The notes beneath the pieces are model-generated. The model was not told the DNA's origin and searched no databases. It saw only the letters and a program-made list of their open reading frames with translations. Below are positions 17,005 to 26,078 of a stretch of DNA of 64,000 nucleotides, in pieces (the stretch's first letter is position 1; each line of letters starts with the position of its first letter). Where the stretch lies: NCBI RefSeq assembly GCF_002887595.1, contig NZ_PEBU01000013.1:62001-126000 (forward strand), given 5' to 3'. A program made the translations under genes and the position numbers. Origin of the DNA: Bowmanella denitrificans. Lineage in GTDB: Bacteria > Pseudomonadota > Gammaproteobacteria > Enterobacterales > Alteromonadaceae.

Positions 17005-18354
17005 TTAAAACGTTAGGGTAAAACAGGCGCCGCCTTGTGTTGTATTGGTGGCCGTGACTTGTCCGCCGTGGGCAATCATTACCTGGCGGGTCAGGGCCAG
17101 ACCCACCCCTGAACCGTCGCGCTTGGTAGTAAAAAACGGCACAAAAATCTTATCCCGCTGGGCAGGATCAATGCCCGGACCATTATCTGTCACTTCAATC
17201 ACTACATGCCCGCGGCGATTGGTGTAGGCCTTAAGGCATATCTGCGCGGGGCTTTTTCCCTGTAACGCTTGCTCGGCATTTTTCAGCAGATTAAGCAGCA
17301 CTTGCTCCAACATATGTGGGTCGGCCATTACGCAAAGTGAGCTGGGTTGCACATCAATATTGACCGACAGATGCCGCTTGGCATCATCAATACCCGTCAT
17401 TTGTTTCAACTGCACAAACAAGGCTGCCAGGGCCACGGACTGGCGCTGCGGTGGGGGCAACCGGGTCAGACGCCGGTAACTGCTGACAAACTGCATCAGG
17501 CTGTCGCTGCGTCTGGCTACCGTAGCGATGGAATCACGAATATCGGTTAATTCTTCCTTTAATGTGGCGTCTGTACACTTTTTAGCGGCATCACGGGCCA
17601 TATCGGCTGAGGTGGCGGCCAGGGAGGCCACTGGGGTAATACTGTTCATGATTTCATGGGTGAGCACCCGCACCAGATCCTGCCAGGCACTGAGCTGTGC
17701 TGAATCCAGCTCGCTGCCGATATCCAGCAGACTAAGCAGTTTCTCCTGCTGGCCGGCCAATGTTATTTGTGTGGCGAAGGCCAGTAATTGCTGCGGCATG
17801 CCGTCAGCCACAAACCGGCAAAGCTGGCGCTCGCCGGGTTTCAGTTCATGTAATTGACTAGCCAGCGCTTCGCCAAAGGCGGCTAAATCTTCCAGGTTGC
17901 TGATCTGAGCAGAGCCAAACAAACGCCTGGCACTGTTATTCCACAGGTTAAGATGACCATTGTTGTACAGGCTAATCAGCGGAATGGGCACATGTTCCAC
18001 CATGGCTCTAAAGTGGCGAAGCTGCTGTTGTTGTTGTTCTCGCTCCTGCAAATAACGCTGCATCAGTGCGGTAAATGTTTCACCCAACTGCTCGAAGCCG
18101 CTGCCGTACTGACTGTAGTCAAAGCGCTGGGTAAACTCGCCATAACGAATGGCATCCAGAAAACGTTTCAGCTCAGCGTTGGTTTTACCCACAAATCTCA
18201 GGGTTTCCAAAACCAGTAAAGCCAGCACCAACAGCAGTAAAATTTGCGTGGCGTGGTACCCGGGTTGCAGTAACAGCCAGGCGCTGCACAAGGCAGACAG
18301 CACAATCAGCGTAATGCGCCCACTCAGCAGCAGAGAGAAGCGATTAAAGACCAT
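17005..18354 (-). CDS. Sensor histidine kinase, NtrY-like
   Basis: A 449-residue kinase. Two adjacent membrane helices (about 12-32 and 36-54) leave almost no periplasmic part, so it senses within the membrane or cytoplasm. A PAS-like domain (about 115-215, VEHVPIPLISLYNNGHLNLW) precedes the dimerisation/phosphorylation box LVRVLTHEIMNSITP with His 233, and a HATPase follows with N-box EQVLLNLLKNAEQAL, G1 VTDNGPGIDP and G2 KRDGSGVGLALTRQ. Its start overlaps the 3' end of the sigma-54 response regulator gene by 11 bp. Together they form an NtrYX-like pair, most likely controlling the divergent export operon. Confidence 0.92.
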   Translation of the reverse strand: MVFNRFSLLLSGRITLIVLSALCSAWLLLQPGYHATQILLLLVLALLVLETLRFVGKTNAELKRFLDAIRYGEFTQRFDYSQYGSGFEQLGETFTALMQRYLQEREQQQQQLRHFRAMVEHVPIPLISLYNNGHLNLWNNSARRLFGSAQISNLEDLAAFGEALASQLHELKPGERQLCRFVADGMPQQLLAFATQITLAGQQEKLLSLLDIGSELDSAQLSAWQDLVRVLTHEIMNSITPVASLAATSADMARDAAKKCTDATLKEELTDIRDSIATVARRSDSLMQFVSSYRRLTRLPPPQRQSVALAALFVQLKQMTGIDDAKRHLSVNIDVQPSSLCVMADPHMLEQVLLNLLKNAEQALQGKSPAQICLKAYTNRRGHVVIEVTDNGPGIDPAQRDKIFVPFFTTKRDGSGVGLALTRQVMIAHGGQVTATNTTQGGACFTLTF

Positions 18355-19726
18355 GTTTTTCCATCCTGCGGTACAAGGCGGCGCGGGTTAGCCCTAAGGC
18401 TTTGGCGGCATGACTGATATTGTAACGATGGGCTTTAAGCGCCCCTTCTACCGCCTGGCGTTCCAGTTCTTCGAGATTAAAAGTGGCTACAGCGGCTTGG
18501 GTATCGGGCTGCGGCAATTTGGCTTTGCTGGTTAACTGGAAGTCCTCGCCTTCCAGTATCTGGCTCTGACTTAAAATCACCGCCCGTTCCAGGGTATGAC
18601 GCAATTCGCGGATGTTGCCCGGCCAATGATAATCCTGCAATTGGGCCAGTGCTGAAGGGTGCAAACGTTTGTCGTCCTTCTGGTATTTGCGGCAATAATG
18701 TTTCAGGTAGTATTCGGCGATAGGGGCGATATCTTCGCGGCGTTCACGTAACGGCGGTAGTGTGATCTCCACGGTATTGAGGCGAAACAACAGATCCTGG
18801 CGAAAACGCTGTTCGTCATGCAGTAGTTCCAATGGCAGATTGGTGGCGGCAATAACCCGGACATCAAAGGTCCTGGCTTGATTGCTGCCAAGAGGGGTGA
18901 CCTGGCGCTGGGCCAGTACGGTCAGCAACTTGGCCTGCAAATGCAGCGGCAGGTTGCCGATTTCATCCAGAAATAAGGTGCCACCATCGGCAGCCAGTAA
19001 ACGGCCGATACGTTCCTCATTAGCACCGGTAAAGGCGCCTTTGCGATGGCCAAACAGTTCACTTTCAAACAGGGTTTCGGCCACCGCCCCCAAATCCACC
19101 GCCATAAATACTTTATGGTGTCTGTGGCTTTGGGCATGAATGGCACGGGCAATCAGTTCTTTGCCGGTGCCGTTTTCCCCCAATATCAGCACATTGGCAT
19201 CGGTGGGAGCACTGCGCTCCAGCATTGTCAGCGCCTGCTGCATCGCGTCGGAATCGGCAATAATGGGCTGAGTGTTCTGACTGGTCACTTCGGCGAGCAA
19301 GGTATTGGCACTGCGCAGCTCACTGGCCTCTGCCCGAGAGTGCGATAACTTCACTGCAGAGGATACGGTGGCCAGCACCTTGTCGTTGTGCCAGGGTTTG
19401 GCAATAAAATCAGTGGCGCCACGTTTCATGGCCTCCACTGCCACATCCATATCGCCATGAGCGGTAATCATAATAACCACGGCCTGCGGTTCCAAAGACA
19501 GAATTTTTTCCAGCCAGCGATAGCCCTGCTCGCCACTGCTTTCACCAGGACCAAAATTCATATCCAGTAAGATAGCGTGGTAACGTTGTGCGGCCAGTAG
19601 TTTAGGGATCTGATCGGGAGTATTGCAGATATCTACCTGGCTAAAATGCCTTTTTAACAGCATCTTGCCTGCCACCAGAATATCCTGGTCATCGTCCACT
19701 ATCAGAATCTGTGCCGTTTGCTGCAT
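18344..19726 (-). CDS. Sigma-54-dependent response regulator, NtrC family
   Basis: A 460-residue activator. Residues 1-125 are a receiver with the phospho-acceptor D55 in [11 protein letters not shown]. Residues 150-385 are an AAA+ domain: Walker [17 protein letters not shown], the sigma-54 contact loop GAFTGA, Walker [13 protein letters not shown] and arginine-finger region [18 protein letters not shown]. The C-terminus is a Fis-type helix-turn-helix ([20 protein letters not shown]). An intact GAFTGA means it should open sigma-54 promoters, and a strong one lies 123-139 bp upstream of its own start, facing the export operon. Confidence 0.95.
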   Translation of the reverse strand: MQQTAQILIVDDDQDILVAGKMLLKRHFSQVDICNTPDQIPKLLAAQRYHAILLDMNFGPGESSGEQGYRWLEKILSLEPQAVVIMITAHGDMDVAVEAMKRGATDFIAKPWHNDKVLATVSSAVKLSHSRAEASELRSANTLLAEVTSQNTQPIIADSDAMQQALTMLERSAPTDANVLILGENGTGKELIARAIHAQSHRHHKVFMAVDLGAVAETLFESELFGHRKGAFTGANEERIGRLLAADGGTLFLDEIGNLPLHLQAKLLTVLAQRQVTPLGSNQARTFDVRVIAATNLPLELLHDEQRFRQDLLFRLNTVEITLPPLRERREDIAPIAEYYLKHYCRKYQKDDKRLHPSALAQLQDYHWPGNIRELRHTLERAVILSQSQILEGEDFQLTSKAKLPQPDTQAAVATFNLEELERQAVEGALKAHRYNISHAAKALGLTRAALYRRMEKHGL

Positions 19727-19902
19727 GGCCTGTTCCTCTGCTTAAAACTGTTCAGTAGCGTACAGTCAGTGTTCATATTCGTACAGTTTGAATCTGACTT
19801 TATGTTGAAGGTTAAGTCTAACCAATTGAAATATATGAATTATTAATTTTGGAACGGAACTTGTTTAGTTGTTGGCAGTAACCGACAACATCAAGGAATT
19901 CT
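19727..19902 (+). promoter_or_regulatory. Sigma-54 promoter (-24/-12) of the export operon with upstream repeats
   Basis: TTGGAACGGAACTTGTT at 19849-19865 fits the sigma-54 consensus YTGGCACGRNNNTTGCW at 15 of 17 positions, with the GG and TG cores correctly spaced. Upstream, CGTACAGT occurs twice (about 19757 and 19783) and AGTCAG/CTGACT arms flank the second copy; these are candidate enhancer sites for the regulator. The operon's first start codon is 38 bp downstream of the -12 element. Confidence 0.75.
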
Positions 19903-21204
19903 ATGTCCATGCAAAAACTCAGTGCCGTGCATAAGCCCACCACTCAGGCCGTGTCCGGTGCGGGAATGGACCGCAAGGTCGTTCGACCGCGAAAAGCCTG
20001 GAAACCCTGGCTGGTGGGGACGGGTAGCGCCGCGCTAATAGGTTTGGCGCTTTACATGATGCCAGGCTTCTCAGGTAAAACCTTAAGTGTGAATGGTGAA
20101 CGTATTGCGCTGGCCAGTGTCAGCCGCGGCACCTTTGAGGACTTTATTCCGGTACGGGCGCGGGTGACACCGGCCAAAACCTTATATCTGGATGCGGTAG
20201 AAGGTGGCCGGGTTGAGCGCATTCTGGTGGAAGACGGCGCCATGCTGGAGGCCGGACAAATGATCGTGGAGTTGTCTAATGCCAGCTTACAACTCAGTGT
20301 ACTGGGCAATGAAGCCAGGGTATCTGAGCAACTTAATAACATCCGTAGCATCGAGCTGAGTCTGGAGCAAAACCGACTGCAACATAAGCGCGATATTGTG
20401 GATATTCAGTATCAGATCAAGTTATTACAACGCAAACTTCAGCGCGAAGCCGAACTGCTGAAGACTCAGGCTATCAGCCAATCACAGTATGACGATACCC
20501 AGGATACCCTGACCTGGTATCAGCAGCGTCTGGCGTTAACCAAAGAAAGCCAGGCGTCGGATGCCAGAATGCAGGAAGAGCAGTTGGCCTTTTTGCAGGA
20601 TTCGGGTGCCAGGCTTGAGCACAATCTGGAATTGTCACGCCAGAACCTGGCCAATATGAACGTGCGTGCGCCGGTGGCCGGTAAGCTGTCCGGCTTTAAT
20701 GTGGAAGTGGGACAAAGCATCGGCCGTGGGGAGCGTCTGGGCCAAATCGATACGCCGGATGATTACAAGCTTACTGCCCAGATTGACGAGTTCTACTTAA
20801 GTCGCGTGGCACCCGGACAGATTGCGCAAATGGACGGTTATAAGCTGCAAATCAGCAAAATCTATCCGCAGGTCAGTAATGGCCAGTTTGAAGTAGACCT
20901 TACATTTATTGATGAACAACCGCCAGCGATTCGCCGCGGTCAGACCATGCAACTGAAACTCACACTGGGCGATGCCAGTAGCGCGTTGCTGGTACCCAAT
21001 GGCGCGTTTTATCAGGACACCGGCGGCAACTGGATCTTTGTGGTTAGCCGCAATGGCGAAGTGGCCGAGCGCAGGGCGGTGCGTATGGGCCGTCGCAACA
21101 ACCAGTTTATCGAAGTGCTGGACGGGCTGAATGAAGGAGAGCAGGTGGTGATCAGCTCTTACAGCCAGTACCGGGACATCCAGCAACTCCACATTCAAGA
21201 CTAA
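19903..21204 (+). CDS. Periplasmic adaptor (HlyD/MacA-like) of an ABC export system
   Basis: A 433-residue membrane-fusion protein. It has a cytoplasmic basic tail, one anchor helix (WLVGTGSAALIGLALYMM, about 45-62), a biotinyl-lipoyl half (VEDGAMLEAGQMIVELSN), a long coiled-coil hairpin (about 120-235, rich in Gln/Leu/Arg), a second lipoyl half (VRAPVAGKLSGFNVEVGQSI) and C-terminal beta domains. It should bridge the inner-membrane permease to an outer-membrane channel. The latter is not encoded here, so a TolC-like protein elsewhere is needed. It is first in the sigma-54-driven operon and only 10 bp from the ATPase gene. Confidence 0.9.
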   Translation: MSMQKLSAVHKPTTQAVSGAGMDRKVVRPRKAWKPWLVGTGSAALIGLALYMMPGFSGKTLSVNGERIALASVSRGTFEDFIPVRARVTPAKTLYLDAVEGGRVERILVEDGAMLEAGQMIVELSNASLQLSVLGNEARVSEQLNNIRSIELSLEQNRLQHKRDIVDIQYQIKLLQRKLQREAELLKTQAISQSQYDDTQDTLTWYQQRLALTKESQASDARMQEEQLAFLQDSGARLEHNLELSRQNLANMNVRAPVAGKLSGFNVEVGQSIGRGERLGQIDTPDDYKLTAQIDEFYLSRVAPGQIAQMDGYKLQISKIYPQVSNGQFEVDLTFIDEQPPAIRRGQTMQLKLTLGDASSALLVPNGAFYQDTGGNWIFVVSRNGEVAERRAVRMGRRNNQFIEVLDGLNEGEQVVISSYSQYRDIQQLHIQD

Positions 21205-21214
21205 GGAATCTGTT

Positions 21215-21895
21215 ATGTTGAAATTAAATAATCTGTGCCGTTCTTATCTTTCCGACGAAGTGGAAACCCAGGCTCTGAATCACGTCAATATTCAAATTGA
21301 TGCCGGTGAGTTCGTTGCCATTATGGGCCCCAGTGGCTGCGGTAAGTCCACCCTGCTGAATATCATCGGTATGTTGGATAACCCGACCGGCGGTGAATAC
21401 TGGTTTAATGGTGAAAATGTGGCGGCCTATAAAGAAAAGCAACTGGCGGCCATTCGTAAGCACCATATTGGTTTTATCTTCCAGAACTTTAATCTGATAG
21501 ACGAACTCAGCGTGCGGGAAAACATCGAGCTGGCGTTGCTATACCACGATGTGCCGGCTGCTGAACGCCGCCGCCGGGTTGAAGAGATGATGGATAAGGT
21601 CGGTATTGCCCACCGGGCCAACCATCTGCCTAGCCAGCTCTCCGGTGGGCAGCAGCAGCGGGTGGCGGTGGCCAGGGCCGTGGTGGGGGGCCAGTCTATG
21701 ATCCTGGCAGACGAACCTACAGGTAACCTGGACAGTGCTCATGGTCAGGAAGTGATGTCCATGTTGCAGGGCTTGAATGAGGAAGGAACCACTATAGTCA
21801 TGGTGACCCACAGCCCGGCCCATGCTGATTATGCCCGGCGCACCATCAATCTGTTTGACGGTCAGGTAGTGACCGAAGACGTTAAAGCAGCCTGA
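21215..21895 (+). CDS. ABC transporter ATP-binding protein, MacB/LolD type
   Basis: A 226-residue stand-alone ATPase of the type that drives FtsX-like mechanotransmission permeases. Walker A is GPSGCGKST (residues 38-46), Q-loop [14 protein letters not shown], signature [17 protein letters not shown], Walker [14 protein letters not shown] and H-loop [10 protein letters not shown]. The [10 protein letters not shown] variant is diagnostic of the MacB/LolD/FtsE group. It sits between the adaptor and the permease genes, with a 16-bp gap to the latter. Confidence 0.95.
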   Translation: MLKLNNLCRSYLSDEVETQALNHVNIQIDAGEFVAIMGPSGCGKSTLLNIIGMLDNPTGGEYWFNGENVAAYKEKQLAAIRKHHIGFIFQNFNLIDELSVRENIELALLYHDVPAAERRRRVEEMMDKVGIAHRANHLPSQLSGGQQQRVAVARAVVGGQSMILADEPTGNLDSAHGQEVMSMLQGLNEEGTTIVMVTHSPAHADYARRTINLFDGQVVTEDVKAA

Positions 21896-21911
21896 GGCTA
21901 AGGAGTACCTG

Positions 21912-24425
21912 ATGTTACTTAATTATTTTCTGACCGCCTGGCGCAATCTGCTGAAAAACCGAGTGTTCTCGGCCATCAACATCATTGGCCTGGCTGTTGG
22001 CCTGGCCAGCTGTATTCTGATCATGCTGTATGTCAAAGCCGAAAGCGGCTATGACCAGTGGGTACCGGATCATGAGCGGGTGGTGCGTTTGCACACTGCT
22101 TATGAGTCACCGGGGCGCGCCCCTTTTCTGACCGTGCGCAGTGCCGGACGTATGATGCCAGCAGTGCGTGACTACCTGAGTGCTGAAATTGAAGACGGTA
22201 CCAGAATGGTTTTCTGGGGAACCACTATTCAACAAAACGGTGAGGCCTTTGCTGAACGGGTGACTTTTGCAGACAGCAGCTTTTTTAATGTGCTGAATCT
22301 GCCTTTTGTTAACGGCAGCGCCCAAAGCAGCTTCAATAAGCCCAATGATCTTTTGATTAGCCGGGCGATGGCGGACAAATATTTCGGCAGCACAGACGCT
22401 GTGGGCAAAACCCTGACGCTCTGTTGTCTCAACGATCAGCCTGTGGAACTAACCGTCAGCGGCGTTTTGGAAGATCTGCCAGACAATTCACATATGCGCC
22501 TGGATTTACTGGTGTATATGGATACTGAGCTATTCGCCCAGTTCCCGGGCATATTGGATACCTGGACCAGCGTCAACGTCTATACCTACTTCAAACTGCG
22601 CCCCGGCGTTTCTCTTGAACAGGCTCAGCAGCGTTTAACCTGGTGGGTAAACAATGAAAGTCCGTTTCTGGAATTCGCCAAACAAAATGCTGGCATGATG
22701 CAACCAGGCACTCAGGTGTCAGACACCCTGAAACACAAGTTGATGAAACTGGCGGATCTGCATCTGGACGCCCATAAAGACGCTGGCAATATGGGCGATT
22801 TGACACCCATGGGGAACCGCAATCTGGTGGCGACCTTCAGTTTGGTGGCGCTGCTGATCCTGATCATTGCCTGCATCAATTTTATGAATCTGGCCACCGC
22901 CAGAGCCGGGCAGCGCGCCAAGGAAGTGGCCATGCGTAAAGTGCTGGGTGCCAGCCGCCGTCAGGTGGCAGGCCAGTTTCTGCTGGAAGCCATCGGCCTG
23001 GTGATGATTTCGCTGCTATTCGCGATGGTGGCGGTGGAGCTGGTATTGCCCTGGTACAACCAATTGCTAGGCAAGGTTATCCACTTTCGCCTCTTTAGTG
23101 AACCAAGCATGCTGTTTGCTCTACTCGGACTGGGTTTGTTGGTGGGCCTGATTGCAGGCAGTTATCCGGCGTTAGTGCTGTCCGGGTATTTGCCCGGACA
23201 AATTCTTAAGGCCAGCAAAAGTAACGAAAGTCGTGGCTCTGCAAAACTGCGTTATGTGTTGGTGATCTTCCAGTTTGCCGTGTCGGTGACGCTGCTGGTG
23301 TGCACCGCAGTGGTGTATATGCAAACTCGCCACGCCAGTAATCTGGATCTGGGGTATAGTGCAGAGCGCAAACTGGTGGTGACTATCCGCAGCGCGGGTG
23401 ACCGCCTGGACAGCCTTAAACAACAATGGCAAGCCATTCCCGGCGTGCAATCGGTGGTGTATTCCTCTGAGGCCCCCACCCAGGATAATGAAAACAATAA
23501 TTTTGTTACGTTGCTGGGCAGTCAGCAGGGCGATAAGCCGGTAAAAGAATTACTTAATTATCACAATATGGATTATGGCTTTTTCCAGGCCTATGACATT
23601 CAGCCTCTTGCCGGTCGCTTGTTTGACGAGGCTTATGGTGCAGATACGCTGACACTGGCCGAAGAGGGGCAGATCACCCAGGCCAGTGCCATCTTAAATG
23701 AAAGTGCGGTGCGCAAACTTGGCTTAGATTCGCCGCAGGACGCCATAGGTAAAACCTTGCAGATCAGCGCCAGCGGCGATGGATTGAATCAGCTTACAAT
23801 CGTAGGCGTGATCCCGGATATCTATTTCCGCTCGGTGAAATTCGCTATCCGCCCTACCTTGTATATGTTAAACCCTGAGCGTTTCAACGTGGCCACTATT
23901 AGCTATGATCAAAGTGCAGCTAGCCGGGTGATAAGCGATATCGAGCGGGTGTGGAAGCAGGTGGTTCCTATGCAACCCATTGATATACAGCACCTTAGCG
24001 ATATGCTGGCGGCTCAGTATCAAAGTGAAAAAATACAGATGCAATTGTTCACGGTGTTTTCGCTGCTGGCGGTACTGGTGGCCTGTTTGGGACTCTATGG
24101 CCTGGCGGCTTTCACCGCCGAGCGTAAAACCCGTGAAATTGGTATTCGCAAGGTGATGGGAGCCAGTGTCGGACAAATTATGCTACTGCTGGTATGGCAA
24201 TTCTCGCGACCCATTGTGCTGGCCAACCTGATTGCCTGGCCGCTGTCGGTGTGGTTGATGCTCAATTGGCTGCAGGCCTTTGTGAATCGTATCGATAGCT
24301 GGTGGCTGATCCCCATATGCCTGTTGGCGACCTTGTCATCAGTGTGTATTGCCTGGCTGACTGTTGGGGGCAATGCCGCCAGGGTGGCCAGAGCCAATCC
24401 TATTTACGCTTTGCGGCATGAATAA
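21912..24425 (+). CDS. ABC permease with two MacB_PCD/FtsX modules
   Basis: An 837-residue membrane protein. TM1 (about 18-40) precedes a large periplasmic MacB_PCD domain (to about 290), then a three-helix FtsX domain (about 300-425, with the conserved ATARAGQRAKEVAMRKVLGA motif), a further helix, a second periplasmic domain (about 470-690) and a second FtsX domain (about 700-837, AFTAERKTREIGIRKVMGA). The doubled architecture equals two MacB-type subunits in one chain, so one polypeptide may replace the usual homodimer. It probably extrudes a peptide or lipophilic toxin with the adaptor and ATPase. A strong terminator follows. Confidence 0.93.
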   Translation: MLLNYFLTAWRNLLKNRVFSAINIIGLAVGLASCILIMLYVKAESGYDQWVPDHERVVRLHTAYESPGRAPFLTVRSAGRMMPAVRDYLSAEIEDGTRMVFWGTTIQQNGEAFAERVTFADSSFFNVLNLPFVNGSAQSSFNKPNDLLISRAMADKYFGSTDAVGKTLTLCCLNDQPVELTVSGVLEDLPDNSHMRLDLLVYMDTELFAQFPGILDTWTSVNVYTYFKLRPGVSLEQAQQRLTWWVNNESPFLEFAKQNAGMMQPGTQVSDTLKHKLMKLADLHLDAHKDAGNMGDLTPMGNRNLVATFSLVALLILIIACINFMNLATARAGQRAKEVAMRKVLGASRRQVAGQFLLEAIGLVMISLLFAMVAVELVLPWYNQLLGKVIHFRLFSEPSMLFALLGLGLLVGLIAGSYPALVLSGYLPGQILKASKSNESRGSAKLRYVLVIFQFAVSVTLLVCTAVVYMQTRHASNLDLGYSAERKLVVTIRSAGDRLDSLKQQWQAIPGVQSVVYSSEAPTQDNENNNFVTLLGSQQGDKPVKELLNYHNMDYGFFQAYDIQPLAGRLFDEAYGADTLTLAEEGQITQASAILNESAVRKLGLDSPQDAIGKTLQISASGDGLNQLTIVGVIPDIYFRSVKFAIRPTLYMLNPERFNVATISYDQSAASRVISDIERVWKQVVPMQPIDIQHLSDMLAAQYQSEKIQMQLFTVFSLLAVLVACLGLYGLAAFTAERKTREIGIRKVMGASVGQIMLLLVWQFSRPIVLANLIAWPLSVWLMLNWLQAFVNRIDSWWLIPICLLATLSSVCIAWLTVGGNAARVARANPIYALRHE

Positions 24426-24441
24426 GCTAAACGAATAAGCT

Positions 24442-24470
24442 AAAGGGGGGCGAATTTCGCCCCCTTTTTT
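24442..24470 (+). terminator. Rho-independent terminator of the export operon
   Basis: A GC-rich hairpin (stem 24442-24453 with 24457-24468, three-base loop, five consecutive G-C pairs) ends in a run of six Ts (24465-24470). It lies 17 bp after the permease stop. On the other strand, As precede the stem, so it may also end the small gene read from the right. Confidence 0.88.
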
Positions 24471-24621
24471 AATGCGGTTTGTACATATACCGCAGGCCTG
24501 AGGCCACAAACATCAAACTCACCCCAAAGCAGGCGGGCTGCTCTGTCAAAAAGCCCGAAACACAGAATGCGATGGCCGAACCTAAGAACAGGTTGTCGGC
24601 AGATTTAGTTTGCTTCTGCAC
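24469..24621 (-). CDS. Predicted 50-residue membrane protein
   Basis: A short frame from GTG 24621 to TAA 24469, with CGGAGA seven bases before the start. The product begins with a polar head (VQKQTKSADNLF), then two hydrophobic stretches, LGSAIAFCVSGFL and FGVSLMFVASGLRYMY, joined by TEQPAC, and ends KPH. The compact helix-turn-helix membrane profile, the ribosome site and the shared terminator argue that it is real. It has no recognised family and no stated function. Chance coding in a 305-bp gap remains possible. Confidence 0.4.
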   Translation of the reverse strand: MQKQTKSADNLFLGSAIAFCVSGFLTEQPACFGVSLMFVASGLRYMYKPH

Positions 24622-24757
24622 TAAACGTCTCCGTCATTGTGGGGCGATAGCCAGTAGCACGCCGACCATTGAGTCACTGGCGTAGATGGGTAGCCGTGTA
24701 TTTTAAACGCAACGGCTTTAGGATAGAGGCATGACCATAACAACAACAGGAACAGTC

Positions 24758-26056
24758 ATGCAATTATCCAAACGTCGATTTCTTCAAGTCAGTGCTGGCG
24801 CACTGGGGGCCTTACCCTTTGCCAGCTTGAGTATTGCGGCCGAACAGCCAAAGCAGGCGGCAACACAACCATTAGCGGAGCTGACCGATCTGACCGGAGA
24901 GGTCAAAGCCATCAGTGCAAAAGAGCGGCTTGAACGTATCGCTAAAGCCAAACGCCTGATGCAACAACATAAATTGAGCGCAATAGTGCTGGAGCCAGGC
25001 CCGGCCATGGATTATTTCACCGGTATTCAATGGTGGCGCAGTGAGCGGTTAACTGCTGTGGTGATCCCCGCCGAGGGCGATATTGCGGTGATTTGCCCGT
25101 TCTTTGAAGAGCCCAGCATTCGCGAGTCCTTGGAAGTCGGTGATGATGTCAGAGTTTGGCAGGAGCATGAGAGTCCTTTTGCGTTAGTGGTGCAGGTGCT
25201 TAAACACAGAGGGTTGAGCAAAGGCCAAATCGGCTTTGAAGAGTCGGTGCGCTACTTTGTATTGGATGGGGTAATGAGCCAGCTTGGCAATTTTACCCAT
25301 ACCAGTGCCGACCCGGTTACCCGCGGTTGTCGTATGTACAAAACTGCCCATGAACTGGCATTGATGCACAAAGCCAATGAAATCACCCTGACCGCCTATG
25401 CCCATGTTTGGAAAAACCTGCAACTGGGCATGACACAACAGGATGTTAAGGCCCTGATGCACAGTGCTCAGGCCAAGCTGGGAGGCAGCGGTATCTGGAA
25501 TATGGCTTTGTTTGACCAGGCCAGCGCCTACCCCCATGGCACCAAACAGCAGCATGTGCTGAAGGAAGGTTCAGTGGTGCTGATGGATTGCGGTTGTTCT
25601 GTGCAGGGCTATCAGTCGGACATCAGCCGGACTTTTGTTTTTGGTGAACCTTCGGCCAAGGTACGTAAGATCTGGAATACCGTGCGGGAAGGGCAGAATG
25701 TGGCATTTGCTGCTGCACAGCTTGGTAAAGCAGCCGGGGCAGTGGACTATGCGGTAAGGGCCTACTACGTTAAACAGGGGCTGGGGCCAGATTATAAACT
25801 GCCTGGCTTGTCGCACCGCACCGGGCATGGCATCGGCATGCAGGGCCATGAGCCGGTCAATTTTGTGCGTGGCGAAACCGCGCTGCTAAAACCCGGTATG
25901 TGTTTTTCTAACGAACCGGGCATTTATCTGCCGGGTGAGTTTGGCGTGCGTCTGGAAGATTGTATCTATATGACAGAGCAAGGCCCTTGTTGGTTTACCG
26001 AACCGGCTGATTCACTGGATTCTCCCATCGGCAAGTTGGCCCCACTGATGGCTTAA
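24758..26056 (+). CDS. Tat-exported M24 family peptidase (Xaa-Pro aminopeptidase-like)
   Basis: About 432 residues from ATG 24758, preceded by AGGA at a good distance; an ATG at 24731 would add nine residues. The N-terminus carries a Tat-like motif (SKRRFLQV) and a hydrophobic stretch, so the folded enzyme is probably exported with metals bound. The C-terminal pita-bread domain has all M24 metal ligands: MDCGCSVQGYQSDISRTF (two Asp), SHRTGHGIGMQGHE (His), SNEPGIYLPGEFG and RLEDC (two Glu). It should remove N-terminal residues before proline. It is followed 22 bp later by an M28 peptidase, suggesting a peptide-scavenging pair. Confidence 0.92.
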   Translation: MQLSKRRFLQVSAGALGALPFASLSIAAEQPKQAATQPLAELTDLTGEVKAISAKERLERIAKAKRLMQQHKLSAIVLEPGPAMDYFTGIQWWRSERLTAVVIPAEGDIAVICPFFEEPSIRESLEVGDDVRVWQEHESPFALVVQVLKHRGLSKGQIGFEESVRYFVLDGVMSQLGNFTHTSADPVTRGCRMYKTAHELALMHKANEITLTAYAHVWKNLQLGMTQQDVKALMHSAQAKLGGSGIWNMALFDQASAYPHGTKQQHVLKEGSVVLMDCGCSVQGYQSDISRTFVFGEPSAKVRKIWNTVREGQNVAFAAAQLGKAAGAVDYAVRAYYVKQGLGPDYKLPGLSHRTGHGIGMQGHEPVNFVRGETALLKPGMCFSNEPGIYLPGEFGVRLEDCIYMTEQGPCWFTEPADSLDSPIGKLAPLMA

Positions 26057-26078
26057 TATAACTACAGGCAACAATGAG

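Noticed and set aside
24479-24685. Plus-strand 68-codon frame in the gap after the export operon
   Set aside because: Its translation is polar and unpatterned and it has no ribosome site; the opposite strand gives a coherent small membrane protein.
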